A stretch of DNA of 64,000 nucleotides from Loktanella sp. Its GTDB lineage: Bacteria > Pseudomonadota > Alphaproteobacteria > Rhodobacterales > Rhodobacteraceae. The stretch is from assembly GCA_017390475.1 (NCBI GenBank), contig JAFPBO010000013.1, positions 1-64,000 on the forward strand. The letters run 5' to 3'. Under the pieces are notes generated by a model, which did not search any database, was not told the DNA's origin, and saw only the letters and a list, made by a program, of their open reading frames with translations. The position numbers and the translations under genes are program-made. Of this stretch, positions 8,721 through 16,017 are shown one piece after another; position 1 is the stretch's first letter, and each line of letters begins with the position of its first letter.

Positions 8721-9922
8721 TGCAATGCCCCGCCAGAACCAGCTATGATGTGGTGATCATCGGTGGCGCGATGCTGGGGTCGTCTGTCGCGTGGTTCCTC
8801 ACGGATAATCCGGATTTCGACGGCTCGATCCTTGTCGTGGAACGCGACCCGACCTATGCGCAGGCCGCGACGTCGCTGACCAATTCCTGCATCCGCCAGC
8901 AATTCAGCGCCGCGATCAATGTGCAGATTTCGCAATTCGGTACGGAGTTTGTGAAGAACTTTCCCCGCTACATGGGTAATGACCCACGTGTGCCGCAGCC
9001 GCGGCTGCACAGTTTTGGCTATCTTTATCTGGCGGACAACGAAGACTTTGCCGCGACCTTGCGCGATGTGCAGGCTTTGCAGGCCGCGTGTGGCGCTGGC
9101 ACCCGCCATATGACGCGTGATGACATCGCCGCCGCCTATCCGTTTTACCAGCTCGACGACATTATCGCGGGCAACCACAATCTTGTGGATGAAGGCTATT
9201 TCGACGGCAACACGCTGTTTGACTGGTGGAAACGATCTGCCCGCGAACGCGGTGTGGAATATGTCACCAATGAGGTCACCGCGATCACCCGCGACGCCAG
9301 CGGCACCAAGGTGCAAAGCGTCACGCTCGCCTCTGGCGAACAGATCGCCTGTGGCATGGTTGTGAATGCCGCCGGTACGCGCGGCGCGCAGGTCGCTGCG
9401 ATGGCGGGGATCAGCATCCCGGTGGAACCGCGCAAACGCTATACGTTCATATTTGACGCCGCCGAACCGCTGGACCGTGATCTGCCGCTGACGATTGACC
9501 CGTCAGGGGTCCATGTCCGTACCGATGGTCAATATTACATGGCCGGGTGTCCGCCCGAGGATGACCACGCCGTCGATCCTGCTGACTTCACAGAGGATCA
9601 TGCGATCTGGGAAGATCACGTCTGGCCCATCATCGCGACCCGCATCCCGCAGTTCGAGGCACTCAAACTGCGCAATTCATGGGCCGGGCATTATGATTAC
9701 AACACGCTTGACCAGAACGCGATTGCCGGGCCGCATACGAAGGTTGGGAATTTCATCTTTGTGAACGGCTTCTCCGGCCATGGGTTCCAGCAATCCCCCG
9801 CAATGGGGCGCGGGATGGCGGAATGGATCACCTATGGCGCATATCGCACGCTGGACTTGACCCCGTTCAGCTATGCCCGCATCGAAAAGGGCGAAAGTTT
9901 CATCGAAAAAGCGGTGATCTGA
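8720..9922 (+). CDS. FAD-dependent oxidoreductase (DAO family)
   Basis: A 400-residue flavoprotein of the D-amino-acid oxidase/sarcosine oxidase/glycerol-3-phosphate dehydrogenase superfamily. The N-terminal dinucleotide-binding fold is visible (YDVVIIGGAMLGSSVAWFL, residues 9-27), followed by an acidic strand end (ILVVERD). Near the C terminus, NFIFVNGFSGHGFQQSPAMGR is the second FAD-contact segment typical of the family. It should oxidise an amine, an N-methyl group or an amino acid, which fits a product released by HyuA/HyuB (inference from the operon). The start overlaps the hyuB stop by one base. Confidence 0.85.
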   Translation: MQCPARTSYDVVIIGGAMLGSSVAWFLTDNPDFDGSILVVERDPTYAQAATSLTNSCIRQQFSAAINVQISQFGTEFVKNFPRYMGNDPRVPQPRLHSFGYLYLADNEDFAATLRDVQALQAACGAGTRHMTRDDIAAAYPFYQLDDIIAGNHNLVDEGYFDGNTLFDWWKRSARERGVEYVTNEVTAITRDASGTKVQSVTLASGEQIACGMVVNAAGTRGAQVAAMAGISIPVEPRKRYTFIFDAAEPLDRDLPLTIDPSGVHVRTDGQYYMAGCPPEDDHAVDPADFTEDHAIWEDHVWPIIATRIPQFEALKLRNSWAGHYDYNTLDQNAIAGPHTKVGNFIFVNGFSGHGFQQSPAMGRGMAEWITYGAYRTLDLTPFSYARIEKGESFIEKAVI

Positions 9923-9942
9923 TCCGACAGAAAGGAAATATT

Positions 9943-10779
9943 ATGAAGAAACTTGTCCTGACAGGGGCCGCTGGCCGCCTTGGGTCGTACTTGCGCGAAC
10001 CGCTGACGCGGATGTGCGATCACCTTGTTTCGACCGATATCATCGATGATATCGGAAAGCTTTACGAGGGTGAGACATATACGCAGGCCGATCTGACGGA
10101 TCTGGCCGCGATGGAGGCGGTGCTGGATGGTGCCGATATGGTCGTGCATTTCGGCGCTATCGGGGACGAGGCACCGTGGGACGATATCCTGCAATCCAAT
10201 ATCATCGGTGCCTATAACGTCTGGGAGGCCGCCTATCGCAAGGGTGTCAAACGTGTGGTCTATGCCAGTTCCGTTCATGCCGTGGGGATGCATCTGAAAA
10301 CCGACACCATCGGTCTGGACGCGCCGCACAAGCCGGATACCTATTACGGTCTGGCCAAATGCTTTGCCGAGGATCTGGCCAGCCTTTACTGGGACAAACG
10401 CGGGGTTGAATCGGTCTGCATGCGGATATTTTCCTGCGCGCAGGCCAATAATGCCCGCAGCATCGGCACCTGGCTGTCCTATGATGACCTGATCCATCTG
10501 GTGGAACGGTCCATCGACAGCCCTGTCGTGGGCTTCACCAAGGTCTGGGGCATTTCCAACAATGACCGCGCGGTGGTGGATAATGCCAAGGCCGGGCATC
10601 TGGGCTATCGGCCCAAGGACAATGCCGAACAATTCGCCAAGGAAATCTTTGCCAAGACCCCGCCTTTGGACAACAAGGACCTGGCCAATCTTTGCATCGG
10701 TGGCCCCTTCGCCACGGTGGAACTGGGCAATTCCGGTGTCGCGGCGCTTGGCGTGGTGAACGACAAGAAAACGACCTGA
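9943..10779 (+). CDS. NAD-dependent epimerase/dehydratase family protein, uronate dehydrogenase-like
   Basis: A 278-residue extended short-chain dehydrogenase. The nucleotide-binding motif TGAAGRLG is at residues 7-14 and the catalytic YxxxK is Y135-K139 (YYGLAK), with an upstream SSVHAVG serine segment. The stretch DKRGVESVCMRI followed by TWLSYDDLIHLVE and the later PKDNAEQF resembles uronate dehydrogenases, which oxidise glucuronate or galacturonate to aldarolactones. The start at ATG 9943 is preceded by an AAAGGA ribosome site (9931-9936) and lies 20 bases after the flavoenzyme. It is the last gene of the hyu operon; a sugar-acid substrate would be odd beside hydantoinase genes, so the exact reaction is uncertain. 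Confidence 0.8.
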   Translation: MKKLVLTGAAGRLGSYLREPLTRMCDHLVSTDIIDDIGKLYEGETYTQADLTDLAAMEAVLDGADMVVHFGAIGDEAPWDDILQSNIIGAYNVWEAAYRKGVKRVVYASSVHAVGMHLKTDTIGLDAPHKPDTYYGLAKCFAEDLASLYWDKRGVESVCMRIFSCAQANNARSIGTWLSYDDLIHLVERSIDSPVVGFTKVWGISNNDRAVVDNAKAGHLGYRPKDNAEQFAKEIFAKTPPLDNKDLANLCIGGPFATVELGNSGVAALGVVNDKKTT

Positions 10780-10792
10780 GGTCGGGGCGTGG

Positions 10793-11218
10793 TCAGTCTT
10801 TGGCCGACCGCGCCACCCACATGCCCGCCAGGATCAGCGCCACACCGACGATCCGCGCCAAAGGATTGCCCGCCGTGCCCATGATGATGTCAAGCAGGAC
10901 GCCGGAAATCATCTGCCCCGCGATGATCAGCAAGGCCGTTTGCGCCGCCCCGATCCGCGGTATCAGCCAGCTTCCGGCGGCGATAAAGACAAATCCCACA
11001 GGCCCGCCCAGATAGGCCCACCATGGTGCATCCTGCGGCGTACCGGCGAAGAGCCCGCCAAAGACGATGGCCGCCAGCGTGATGAACGCCAGCCCGACAA
11101 TGTGATTCCAGAATGACGATTCCCAAGCCGAAGTGGATAGCGCCAGCCGTCCGTTGATCTGGCGCGACAGCGACACAAGTACGCCCGCCATCACCGCCAA
11201 TGCGGCAAACAGGATCAC
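10793..11218 (-). CDS. DMT family transporter, YdcZ/DUF606 type (second of a pair)
   Basis: A 141-residue membrane protein with about five hydrophobic helices and the family pattern SRQINGRLA near the N terminus and LLIIAGQMISGVLLD in the middle. YdcZ-type proteins are half-size drug/metabolite transporter relatives and often occur as adjacent paralogues that probably assemble into a heterodimer. Its start overlaps the stop of the upstream paralogue by four bases. It converges on the hyu operon with a 13-base gap; a role in moving that operon's substrate is only a guess. Confidence 0.82.
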   Translation of the reverse strand: MILFAALAVMAGVLVSLSRQINGRLALSTSAWESSFWNHIVGLAFITLAAIVFGGLFAGTPQDAPWWAYLGGPVGFVFIAAGSWLIPRIGAAQTALLIIAGQMISGVLLDIIMGTAGNPLARIVGVALILAGMWVARSAKD

Positions 11219-11682
11219 GGCGCACCGCCAAGGAAAATCAGCACCAGACTGCCCGCGATGATCAGCGCCAGCGCCAGATAATCGCGGGGTTTCGGCATCC
11301 TTTGCGGCAGTCCGAACAATCCGCGGATATCGGCGAACAGGCTGAACACCATCTGTCCGGCCAGCCCCAGCGCAATGGTCCCGGACAAAGCCAGCGCTGA
11401 ATTCATCGTGGCAGAGGTCAGCATGACAGTCACGCCGCCTGCGACCCCGCCCAGATAGGCCCAGAGCGGCGGGCGGGTCTTGCTGGCCCGCCGCGGGCGC
11501 AGCGCGAGCAGGATCACGATCGCCAGAATGCTGCCGGTCAGATGCGGCACCCAGGATGAAAACAGCAGCGATCCGTAGCCTGCCAGCGTCCCGTTGAACA
11601 AGACCATCAACGACAGCAATCCCCCGGCGCCGAAAGCAGCGGCAAACAGCAAAGGATGCGAGGGGCGGGCAGGATCAGACAT
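11215..11682 (-). CDS. DMT family transporter, YdcZ/DUF606 type (first of a pair)
   Basis: A 155-residue paralogue of the next gene. It shows the same layout: an N-terminal helix, FNGTLAGYGSLLFSSW, PLWAYLGGVAGG in the position of the partner's PWWAYLGGPVGF, and ALGLAGQMVFSLFAD matching the partner's GQMISGVLLD segment. The pair is a translationally coupled two-gene unit, as is common for small dual-topology transporters. The N-terminal start is ATG 11682; no strong ribosome site stands out. Substrate unknown. Confidence 0.82.
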   Translation of the reverse strand: MSDPARPSHPLLFAAAFGAGGLLSLMVLFNGTLAGYGSLLFSSWVPHLTGSILAIVILLALRPRRASKTRPPLWAYLGGVAGGVTVMLTSATMNSALALSGTIALGLAGQMVFSLFADIRGLFGLPQRMPKPRDYLALALIIAGSLVLIFLGGAP

Positions 11683-12009
11683 GGCGCGATCTTTCGCCGC
11701 TTACGGCCACAAAGGCAATTGCCATCATTTGGGAAATCTACAAACCCTGCCAACATGGATTGATTGTCGTTGGTGGGACAACAATCACAACCCCGTTCAC
11801 GCCAGTAGATCAGGACCGTTTGCAACGCCTTGTTATCAGGCACTGCGCAACAAGCGCCACTTTTCCACCAGACCAGCTCACCATTGCTCTCGTTACCAAT
11901 ATACGCGGTCAAGATCGTTCTTGCTGTCCCTTAACCTTGATGACAGGCAGTTGTGGTCAGAATTTGTCAGAAACCGCATTTTTGTGCGACCGCACCTAAA
12001 CGGCATCTG

Positions 12010-12038
12010 TTGACATGTAGCGGGCAGGTCTATAGCAG
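12010..12038 (+). promoter_or_regulatory. candidate rpsD promoter
   Basis: A perfect TTGACA at 12010-12015 is followed by TATAGC at 12031-12036 (15-base spacing) or TAGCAG at 12033-12038 (17-base spacing). This would place transcription start near 12045, giving a leader of about 100 bases before rpsD. Confidence 0.45.
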
Positions 12039-12083
12039 GCCCTTTCATTGGTGTTGGTGGACCGCGCAAGCGGAACCCTGTCG

Positions 12084-12101
12084 GCGTGGCAAAATCCACG
12101 C
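12084..12101 (+). promoter_or_regulatory. rpsD leader stem-loop
   Basis: GCGTGG (12084-12089) and CCACGC (12096-12101) form a perfect 6-base stem with a CAAAAT loop, about 42 bases upstream of the rpsD start. S4 represses its own translation in several bacteria through leader structure; whether this hairpin has such a role is not shown by the sequence. Confidence 0.35.
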
Positions 12102-12143
12102 AAAGGACAACGCCCTTCGCAACTGAATGAAGGAGATCAGCGT

Positions 12144-12764
12144 ATGACAAAGCGTACCGCTGCCAAATATAAAATTGACCGCCGGATGGGTGAAAACATC
12201 TGGGGCCGTCCGAAATCCCCCGTCAACCGTCGTGAATACGGCCCCGGCCAGCATGGTCAGCGCCGCAAGGGCAAGTTGTCCGACTTCGGCACCCAGCTGC
12301 GCGCGAAGCAAAAGCTGAAGGGCTATTACGGCGATCTGACCGAAAAGCAGTTCCGTCGCATCTATGCCGAAGCCGAGCGTGTCAAAGGCGACACCGGTGA
12401 AAACTTGATCGGTCTGCTGGAGCGGCGTCTGGACGCGGTTGTTTACCGCGCGAAATTCGTCCCCACAGTCTTTGCCGCGCGTCAGTTCGTGAACCACGGC
12501 CATGTGACCGTGAATGGCCAGCGCGTGAACATCCCGTCTTACCGCGTGAAAGAAGGCGATGTGATCGAAGTCCGTCAGAAATCCAAGCAATTGGAAATCG
12601 TTCTGGTCGCTGCTCAATTGCCAGAGCGTGACGTGCCCGATTACATGGAAGTCGATCACAACAAGATGGTCATGACTTTCGTGCGCACACCGACTTTGGC
12701 CGATGTGCCTTATCCGGTGACGATGGAACCAAACCTGGTTGTCGAATTCTACGCCAAGAACTGA
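12144..12764 (+). CDS. rpsD: 30S ribosomal protein S4
   Basis: A 206-residue S4, the primary 16S rRNA-binding protein that nucleates assembly of the small subunit. The sequence is the full family length, with the [12 protein letters not shown] segment (about 30-41) and the S4 RNA-binding domain ([20 protein letters not shown], then [14 protein letters not shown], about 90-130). The ATG at 12144 has an AAGGAG ribosome site ending ten bases upstream. It is monocistronic with its own terminator, away from the main ribosomal operons, as is usual in Rhodobacteraceae. Confidence 0.97.
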   Translation: MTKRTAAKYKIDRRMGENIWGRPKSPVNRREYGPGQHGQRRKGKLSDFGTQLRAKQKLKGYYGDLTEKQFRRIYAEAERVKGDTGENLIGLLERRLDAVVYRAKFVPTVFAARQFVNHGHVTVNGQRVNIPSYRVKEGDVIEVRQKSKQLEIVLVAAQLPERDVPDYMEVDHNKMVMTFVRTPTLADVPYPVTMEPNLVVEFYAKN

Positions 12765-12792
12765 TTTTACTGCATATCTGTTGCAGTTTTGG

Positions 12793-12825
12793 AAGGCCGT
12801 CCCACTGGGGCGGCCTTTTGTTTTT
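12793..12825 (+). terminator. rpsD rho-independent terminator
   Basis: An 11-base stem (AAGGCCGTCCC pairing with GGGGCGGCCTT, one G-T wobble) with an ACT loop spans 12793-12817 and is followed by TTGTTTTT, 28 bases after the rpsD stop. Confidence 0.85.
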
Positions 12826-12860
12826 GTGTTATTGATCCGGATTTTGAACAAAGCCAGGCA

Positions 12861-12905
12861 ACCTTCCCCGCGGGGAAGGTTTTGGGTTCTTCCCCGCGGG
12901 GAAGA
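12861..12905. repeat. tandem copies of the TTCCCCGCGGGGAA palindrome
   Basis: Two perfect palindromes lie side by side: ACCTTCCCC-GCGGGGAAGGT (20 bases, 12861-12880) and a TCTTCCCC-centred 18-base version (12888-12905). The 20-base form recurs twice near 55 kb. They lie in the 296-base gap between rpsD and hisC, after the terminator, and look like a small intergenic repeat family. Confidence 0.75.
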
Positions 12906-13060
12906 TCAGCGTCATTCCCGGCCTGCGGCGCGGATGTGCATGAAGTGCCGCGCGCTGCGTGCACATATCTTTAATCTCTTGTTGCGCGCATTGTCTTGTC
13001 TCTGGTCACGGCCTTGTCGCGGCGTTAGAACGACCCTGATTTCATACGGAAGACCTAAGC

Positions 13061-14146
13061 ATGGCGAATGGCATTGAACCGCAACCCGGCATTCTGGATA
13101 TCGCGCTTTACGTAGGCGGGGCATCCCAGCTTGAAGGGCAGAGCAATGTGCTCAAACTGTCCTCGAACGAAAACCCGCTGGGCGCGAGCCCGGCGGCGAT
13201 GCAGGCCTTTGCCCGTGCCGCTCATGATCTGCACCGCTATCCGTCCACTGATCATGCCTCTCTGCGCGCCGCGATTGGCGACGTGTGGGGTGTCGATCCG
13301 GCCGGTGTGATCTGTGGCGTGGGATCAGGCGAGATTCTGAAACTGCTGGCAGAGGCCTATGCCGGGCCTGGGGATGAAGTTGTGTTCACCGAACATGGCT
13401 TTTCGATGTATCCGATCTATGCCCATGCCTGCGGGGCGACCCCGGTGGTCGTGCCGGAACGCGACCGTGTCGTCGATGTTGATGCGATCCTGGCCGCCTG
13501 CACGGATAAGACACGGCTGATCTATCTGGCGAACCCCGCCAACCCGACCGGGACGATGATTTCAGAAGATGAGGTCGCGCGTCTGGCCGCCGGTCTGCCG
13601 CCGCAGGCATTGCTGGTGCTGGATGGGGCCTATGCCGAATTCGTCGAAGGGTTTGATGCGGGCCGTGCGCTGGTGGATGCGCGTGACAATGTCATCATGA
13701 CGCGGACCTTTTCCAAGATTTATGGCTTGGGCGGTTTGCGGATCGGCTGGGCTTACGGCCCGCAGCCAGTGATTGATGTGCTGAACCGTCTGCGTGGGCC
13801 GTTCAACCTGTCCGCTGCCGCCCTTGCCGCTGCCGAGGCCGCGATGCGCGATGCTGCCCATACCGAGCGATGCCGGGTGGAAAACGCCCGCTGGCGCGAC
13901 TGGCTGGCCGCGGGGCTGGCTGAACTGGGCGTGCTCTCTGATCCGTCGAGTGCCAATTTCATCCTCGCCCGGTTCGCCAGCGCGGAAGAAGCGCAGGCCT
14001 GTGATGCCTATCTGCGTAGCCAAGGGATCATCGTGCGGCAGGTGGCGGGTTACGGTCTGCCGCAATGTCTGCGGATCACGGTGGGCGACGAATCGGCCTG
14101 TCGCCGGGTGGTGCATGCCGTGGCGCAGTTCAAAGGCTCGCGCTGA
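13061..14146 (+). CDS. hisC: histidinol-phosphate aminotransferase
   Basis: A 361-residue fold-type I aminotransferase using pyridoxal phosphate. It converts imidazole acetol phosphate to histidinol phosphate in histidine synthesis, and enzymes of this group can also transaminate aromatic keto acids. Visible features: [14 protein letters not shown] near the N terminus, the cofactor lysine K219 in [17 protein letters not shown] and the LANPANPTG motif (about 158-166). It is coupled to tyrC by an overlapping TGATG, the arrangement known in many alphaproteobacteria, which supports a shared role in histidine and tyrosine synthesis. Confidence 0.93.
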   Translation: MANGIEPQPGILDIALYVGGASQLEGQSNVLKLSSNENPLGASPAAMQAFARAAHDLHRYPSTDHASLRAAIGDVWGVDPAGVICGVGSGEILKLLAEAYAGPGDEVVFTEHGFSMYPIYAHACGATPVVVPERDRVVDVDAILAACTDKTRLIYLANPANPTGTMISEDEVARLAAGLPPQALLVLDGAYAEFVEGFDAGRALVDARDNVIMTRTFSKIYGLGGLRIGWAYGPQPVIDVLNRLRGPFNLSAAALAAAEAAMRDAAHTERCRVENARWRDWLAAGLAELGVLSDPSSANFILARFASAEEAQACDAYLRSQGIIVRQVAGYGLPQCLRITVGDESACRRVVHAVAQFKGSR

Positions 14147-15072
14147 TGGCGGTGATCTATGACAAGGTCGCGCTGATCGGACTGGGGCTGATTGCGTCAT
14201 CCATGTGCCATGCGATGCGGCGGGGCGGTCTGGCGGGACAGATCGTTGGCTATGCAAGATCGTCCGAAAGCCGCGCCATCGCGCGTGAGATTGGCCTGTG
14301 TGATATCGTGACCGACACGGCGGCAGAGGCTGTGGCCGATGCCGATCTGGTCGTGCTTTGCGTGCCGGTCGGCGCGATGGAGGATGTTGCGCGCGAAATC
14401 GGGCCGCATCTGAAACCGGGTGCCACGCTGAGCGATGTGGGATCGGTCAAACGTGCCGTAATCGATGCGGTCAGCCCCTTTGTGCTGGAGGGGGTGCATT
14501 TCATCCCCGCCCATCCGCTGGCAGGGACCGAACATTCAGGGCCACGGTCCGGCTTTGCCGAATTGTTCGACAATCGCTTTTGCATTCTGGTGCCGGTGGC
14601 AGGCACCGATCCGGCGGCGGTCGCGCGTCTGGCGGATCTGTGGCGCGGGATTGGCAGCAATGTGGATGAGATGGACGCCGATCATCATGATCTGGTGCTC
14701 GCTGTCACCAGCCATACGCCGCATCTGATCGCCTATACGATGGTCGGTGTCGCTGATGAATTGCGCCGGGTGACCGATAGTGAAGTGATCAAATATTCCG
14801 CTGCGGGGTTTCGGGATTTCACCAGGATCGCAGCCTCTGACCCGACCATGTGGCGCGATGTGTTCTTGCATAATAAAGAGGCCACGCTGGAAATCCTTGG
14901 GCGCTTTACCGAGGAATTATTCGCCCTGCAGCGTGCGATCCGGCTGGGCGATGGTGATCATCTACATGCTTATTTCACCCGCACAAGGTCGATCCGCCGG
15001 TCGATCATCGAAGCGGGGCAGGATACTGATGCGCCCGACTTTGGCCGCAAACCGGCGACAAAGCGGGAATGA
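14146..15072 (+). CDS. tyrC: prephenate/arogenate dehydrogenase family protein
   Basis: A 308-residue cyclohexadienyl dehydrogenase, which oxidises prephenate or arogenate on the route to tyrosine. The NAD-binding motif is at the N terminus (VALIGLGLIASSMCHAM); FIPAHPLAGTEHSGP (about 116-130) carries catalytic-site histidines, and the helical dimerisation half begins near residue 180 (DADHHDLVLAVTSHTPHLIAY). The start is the ATG overlapping the hisC stop at 14146; a longer frame inside hisC is ignored. Its stop overlaps the extensin-like gene start. Confidence 0.92.
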   Translation: MAVIYDKVALIGLGLIASSMCHAMRRGGLAGQIVGYARSSESRAIAREIGLCDIVTDTAAEAVADADLVVLCVPVGAMEDVAREIGPHLKPGATLSDVGSVKRAVIDAVSPFVLEGVHFIPAHPLAGTEHSGPRSGFAELFDNRFCILVPVAGTDPAAVARLADLWRGIGSNVDEMDADHHDLVLAVTSHTPHLIAYTMVGVADELRRVTDSEVIKYSAAGFRDFTRIAASDPTMWRDVFLHNKEATLEILGRFTEELFALQRAIRLGDGDHLHAYFTRTRSIRRSIIEAGQDTDAPDFGRKPATKRE

Positions 15073-15839
15073 TGCGCGCGCTGGCCGTCGGTCTTGCCCT
15101 TTGGGTCAGCCCTTTGGCGGCGCAGGAGAATGAGGGCAGCAATGCTGTCCCCGCCTCAGCCCTGCGTCCTGTCGCGCGGCCGGATAGCGTCGGTAACAGC
15201 CCGCCCCAGATCGTCTCGCCGCAAACCAGTGCCTTGGCCGTCCAGCAATCTTTGCGCCCCGTGCTGCGTCCTGCCAGCGTCGCCTCCGTCGCGCAGGAAC
15301 AGCAGATTGCCCGCCAGCGTGGCCAGATCTGTGGCGATCCGGCCCTACAGGGTGAGGTGTTGGGCGTGGTCGAAGGGGCAGGGGCCTGCGGTGTCACCGA
15401 TGCGGTGCGCGTCAAGGCCGTCGCCGGGGTGACGCTGGTCCCGCAAGCCACGATGGATTGTGGCACGGCAGAGGCGTTGAAAGACTGGGTGACGGAGGGT
15501 GCGATGCCCGCCATCGGCGATCTGGGCGGCGGCATCGACAGCCTGCGCGTCGGGTCGCATTACGCCTGCCGCAACCGCAACAATGCGTCCTCTGGGCGGA
15601 TGTCGGAACATGCGCTGGGCCGCGCCATCGATATCGCTGCAATCAGCTTGCGCGATGGCAGCGATATCACCGTGCTCCGAGGATGGAACAACGCAGCCCA
15701 CGGCCCGCTGTTGCGCCGCATGTGGCAGGCGGCCTGCGGGCCGTTCGGCACCGTGCTTGGGCCAGAGGCGAACCGGTTTCATCATGACCATTTCCACTTT
15801 GACACGGCACGCTATCGCAACGGCACCTATTGCCGCTGA
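15069..15839 (+). CDS. extensin-like C-terminal domain protein, periplasmic
   Basis: A 256-residue protein with a signal peptide (about 1-20, cleavage near LAAQE) and a low-complexity linker rich in RPVARP-like repeats. The C-terminal extensin-like domain carries MSEHALGRAIDIAA and RFHHDHFHFD, whose histidines and aspartate resemble the metal site of VanY/MepA-type peptidoglycan peptidases. Four or more cysteines in the domain suggest disulfides. The start overlaps the tyrC stop by four bases. The family's function is not settled; cell-wall hydrolysis is the structural inference. Confidence 0.85.
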   Translation: MMRALAVGLALWVSPLAAQENEGSNAVPASALRPVARPDSVGNSPPQIVSPQTSALAVQQSLRPVLRPASVASVAQEQQIARQRGQICGDPALQGEVLGVVEGAGACGVTDAVRVKAVAGVTLVPQATMDCGTAEALKDWVTEGAMPAIGDLGGGIDSLRVGSHYACRNRNNASSGRMSEHALGRAIDIAAISLRDGSDITVLRGWNNAAHGPLLRRMWQAACGPFGTVLGPEANRFHHDHFHFDTARYRNGTYCR

Positions 15840-16017
15840 TCACGGGTTTACCCTGCGTGGCTTGGGTTCTATAAGCGCGGCCATGACCAGCATGATGATC
15901 CTACGCATTACTTGCCCGGCGGTTTGATCTTTCAGACCGACCGGGACTATGGTGCAAGCGATTGCGCACCGCGCCTCATCTTTCCTTTCATTCACGATTG
16001 CCCAAAGGACGCGACAC

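Larger units (their letters stand above)
11683..12143. other. long intergenic region between the YdcZ pair and rpsD
   Basis: These 461 bases hold no convincing gene. Short open frames exist on both strands but have no ribosome sites or family resemblance. The right-hand 130 bases contain a candidate rpsD promoter and a leader hairpin, listed separately. The left part must hold the promoter of the YdcZ pair; I could not pick out its boxes. No tRNA-like fold was seen. Confidence 0.6.

Noticed and set aside
11683-12013. Open frames of 79-139 codons between the YdcZ pair and rpsD
   Set aside because: They overlap on both strands, lack ribosome sites and have no domain; the region is better read as regulatory or empty.
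12861-12905. CRISPR-like reading of the paired palindromes
   Set aside because: Only two unequal copies with a 7-base spacer at this site; no array of regular repeats and spacers, and no cas genes in the window.
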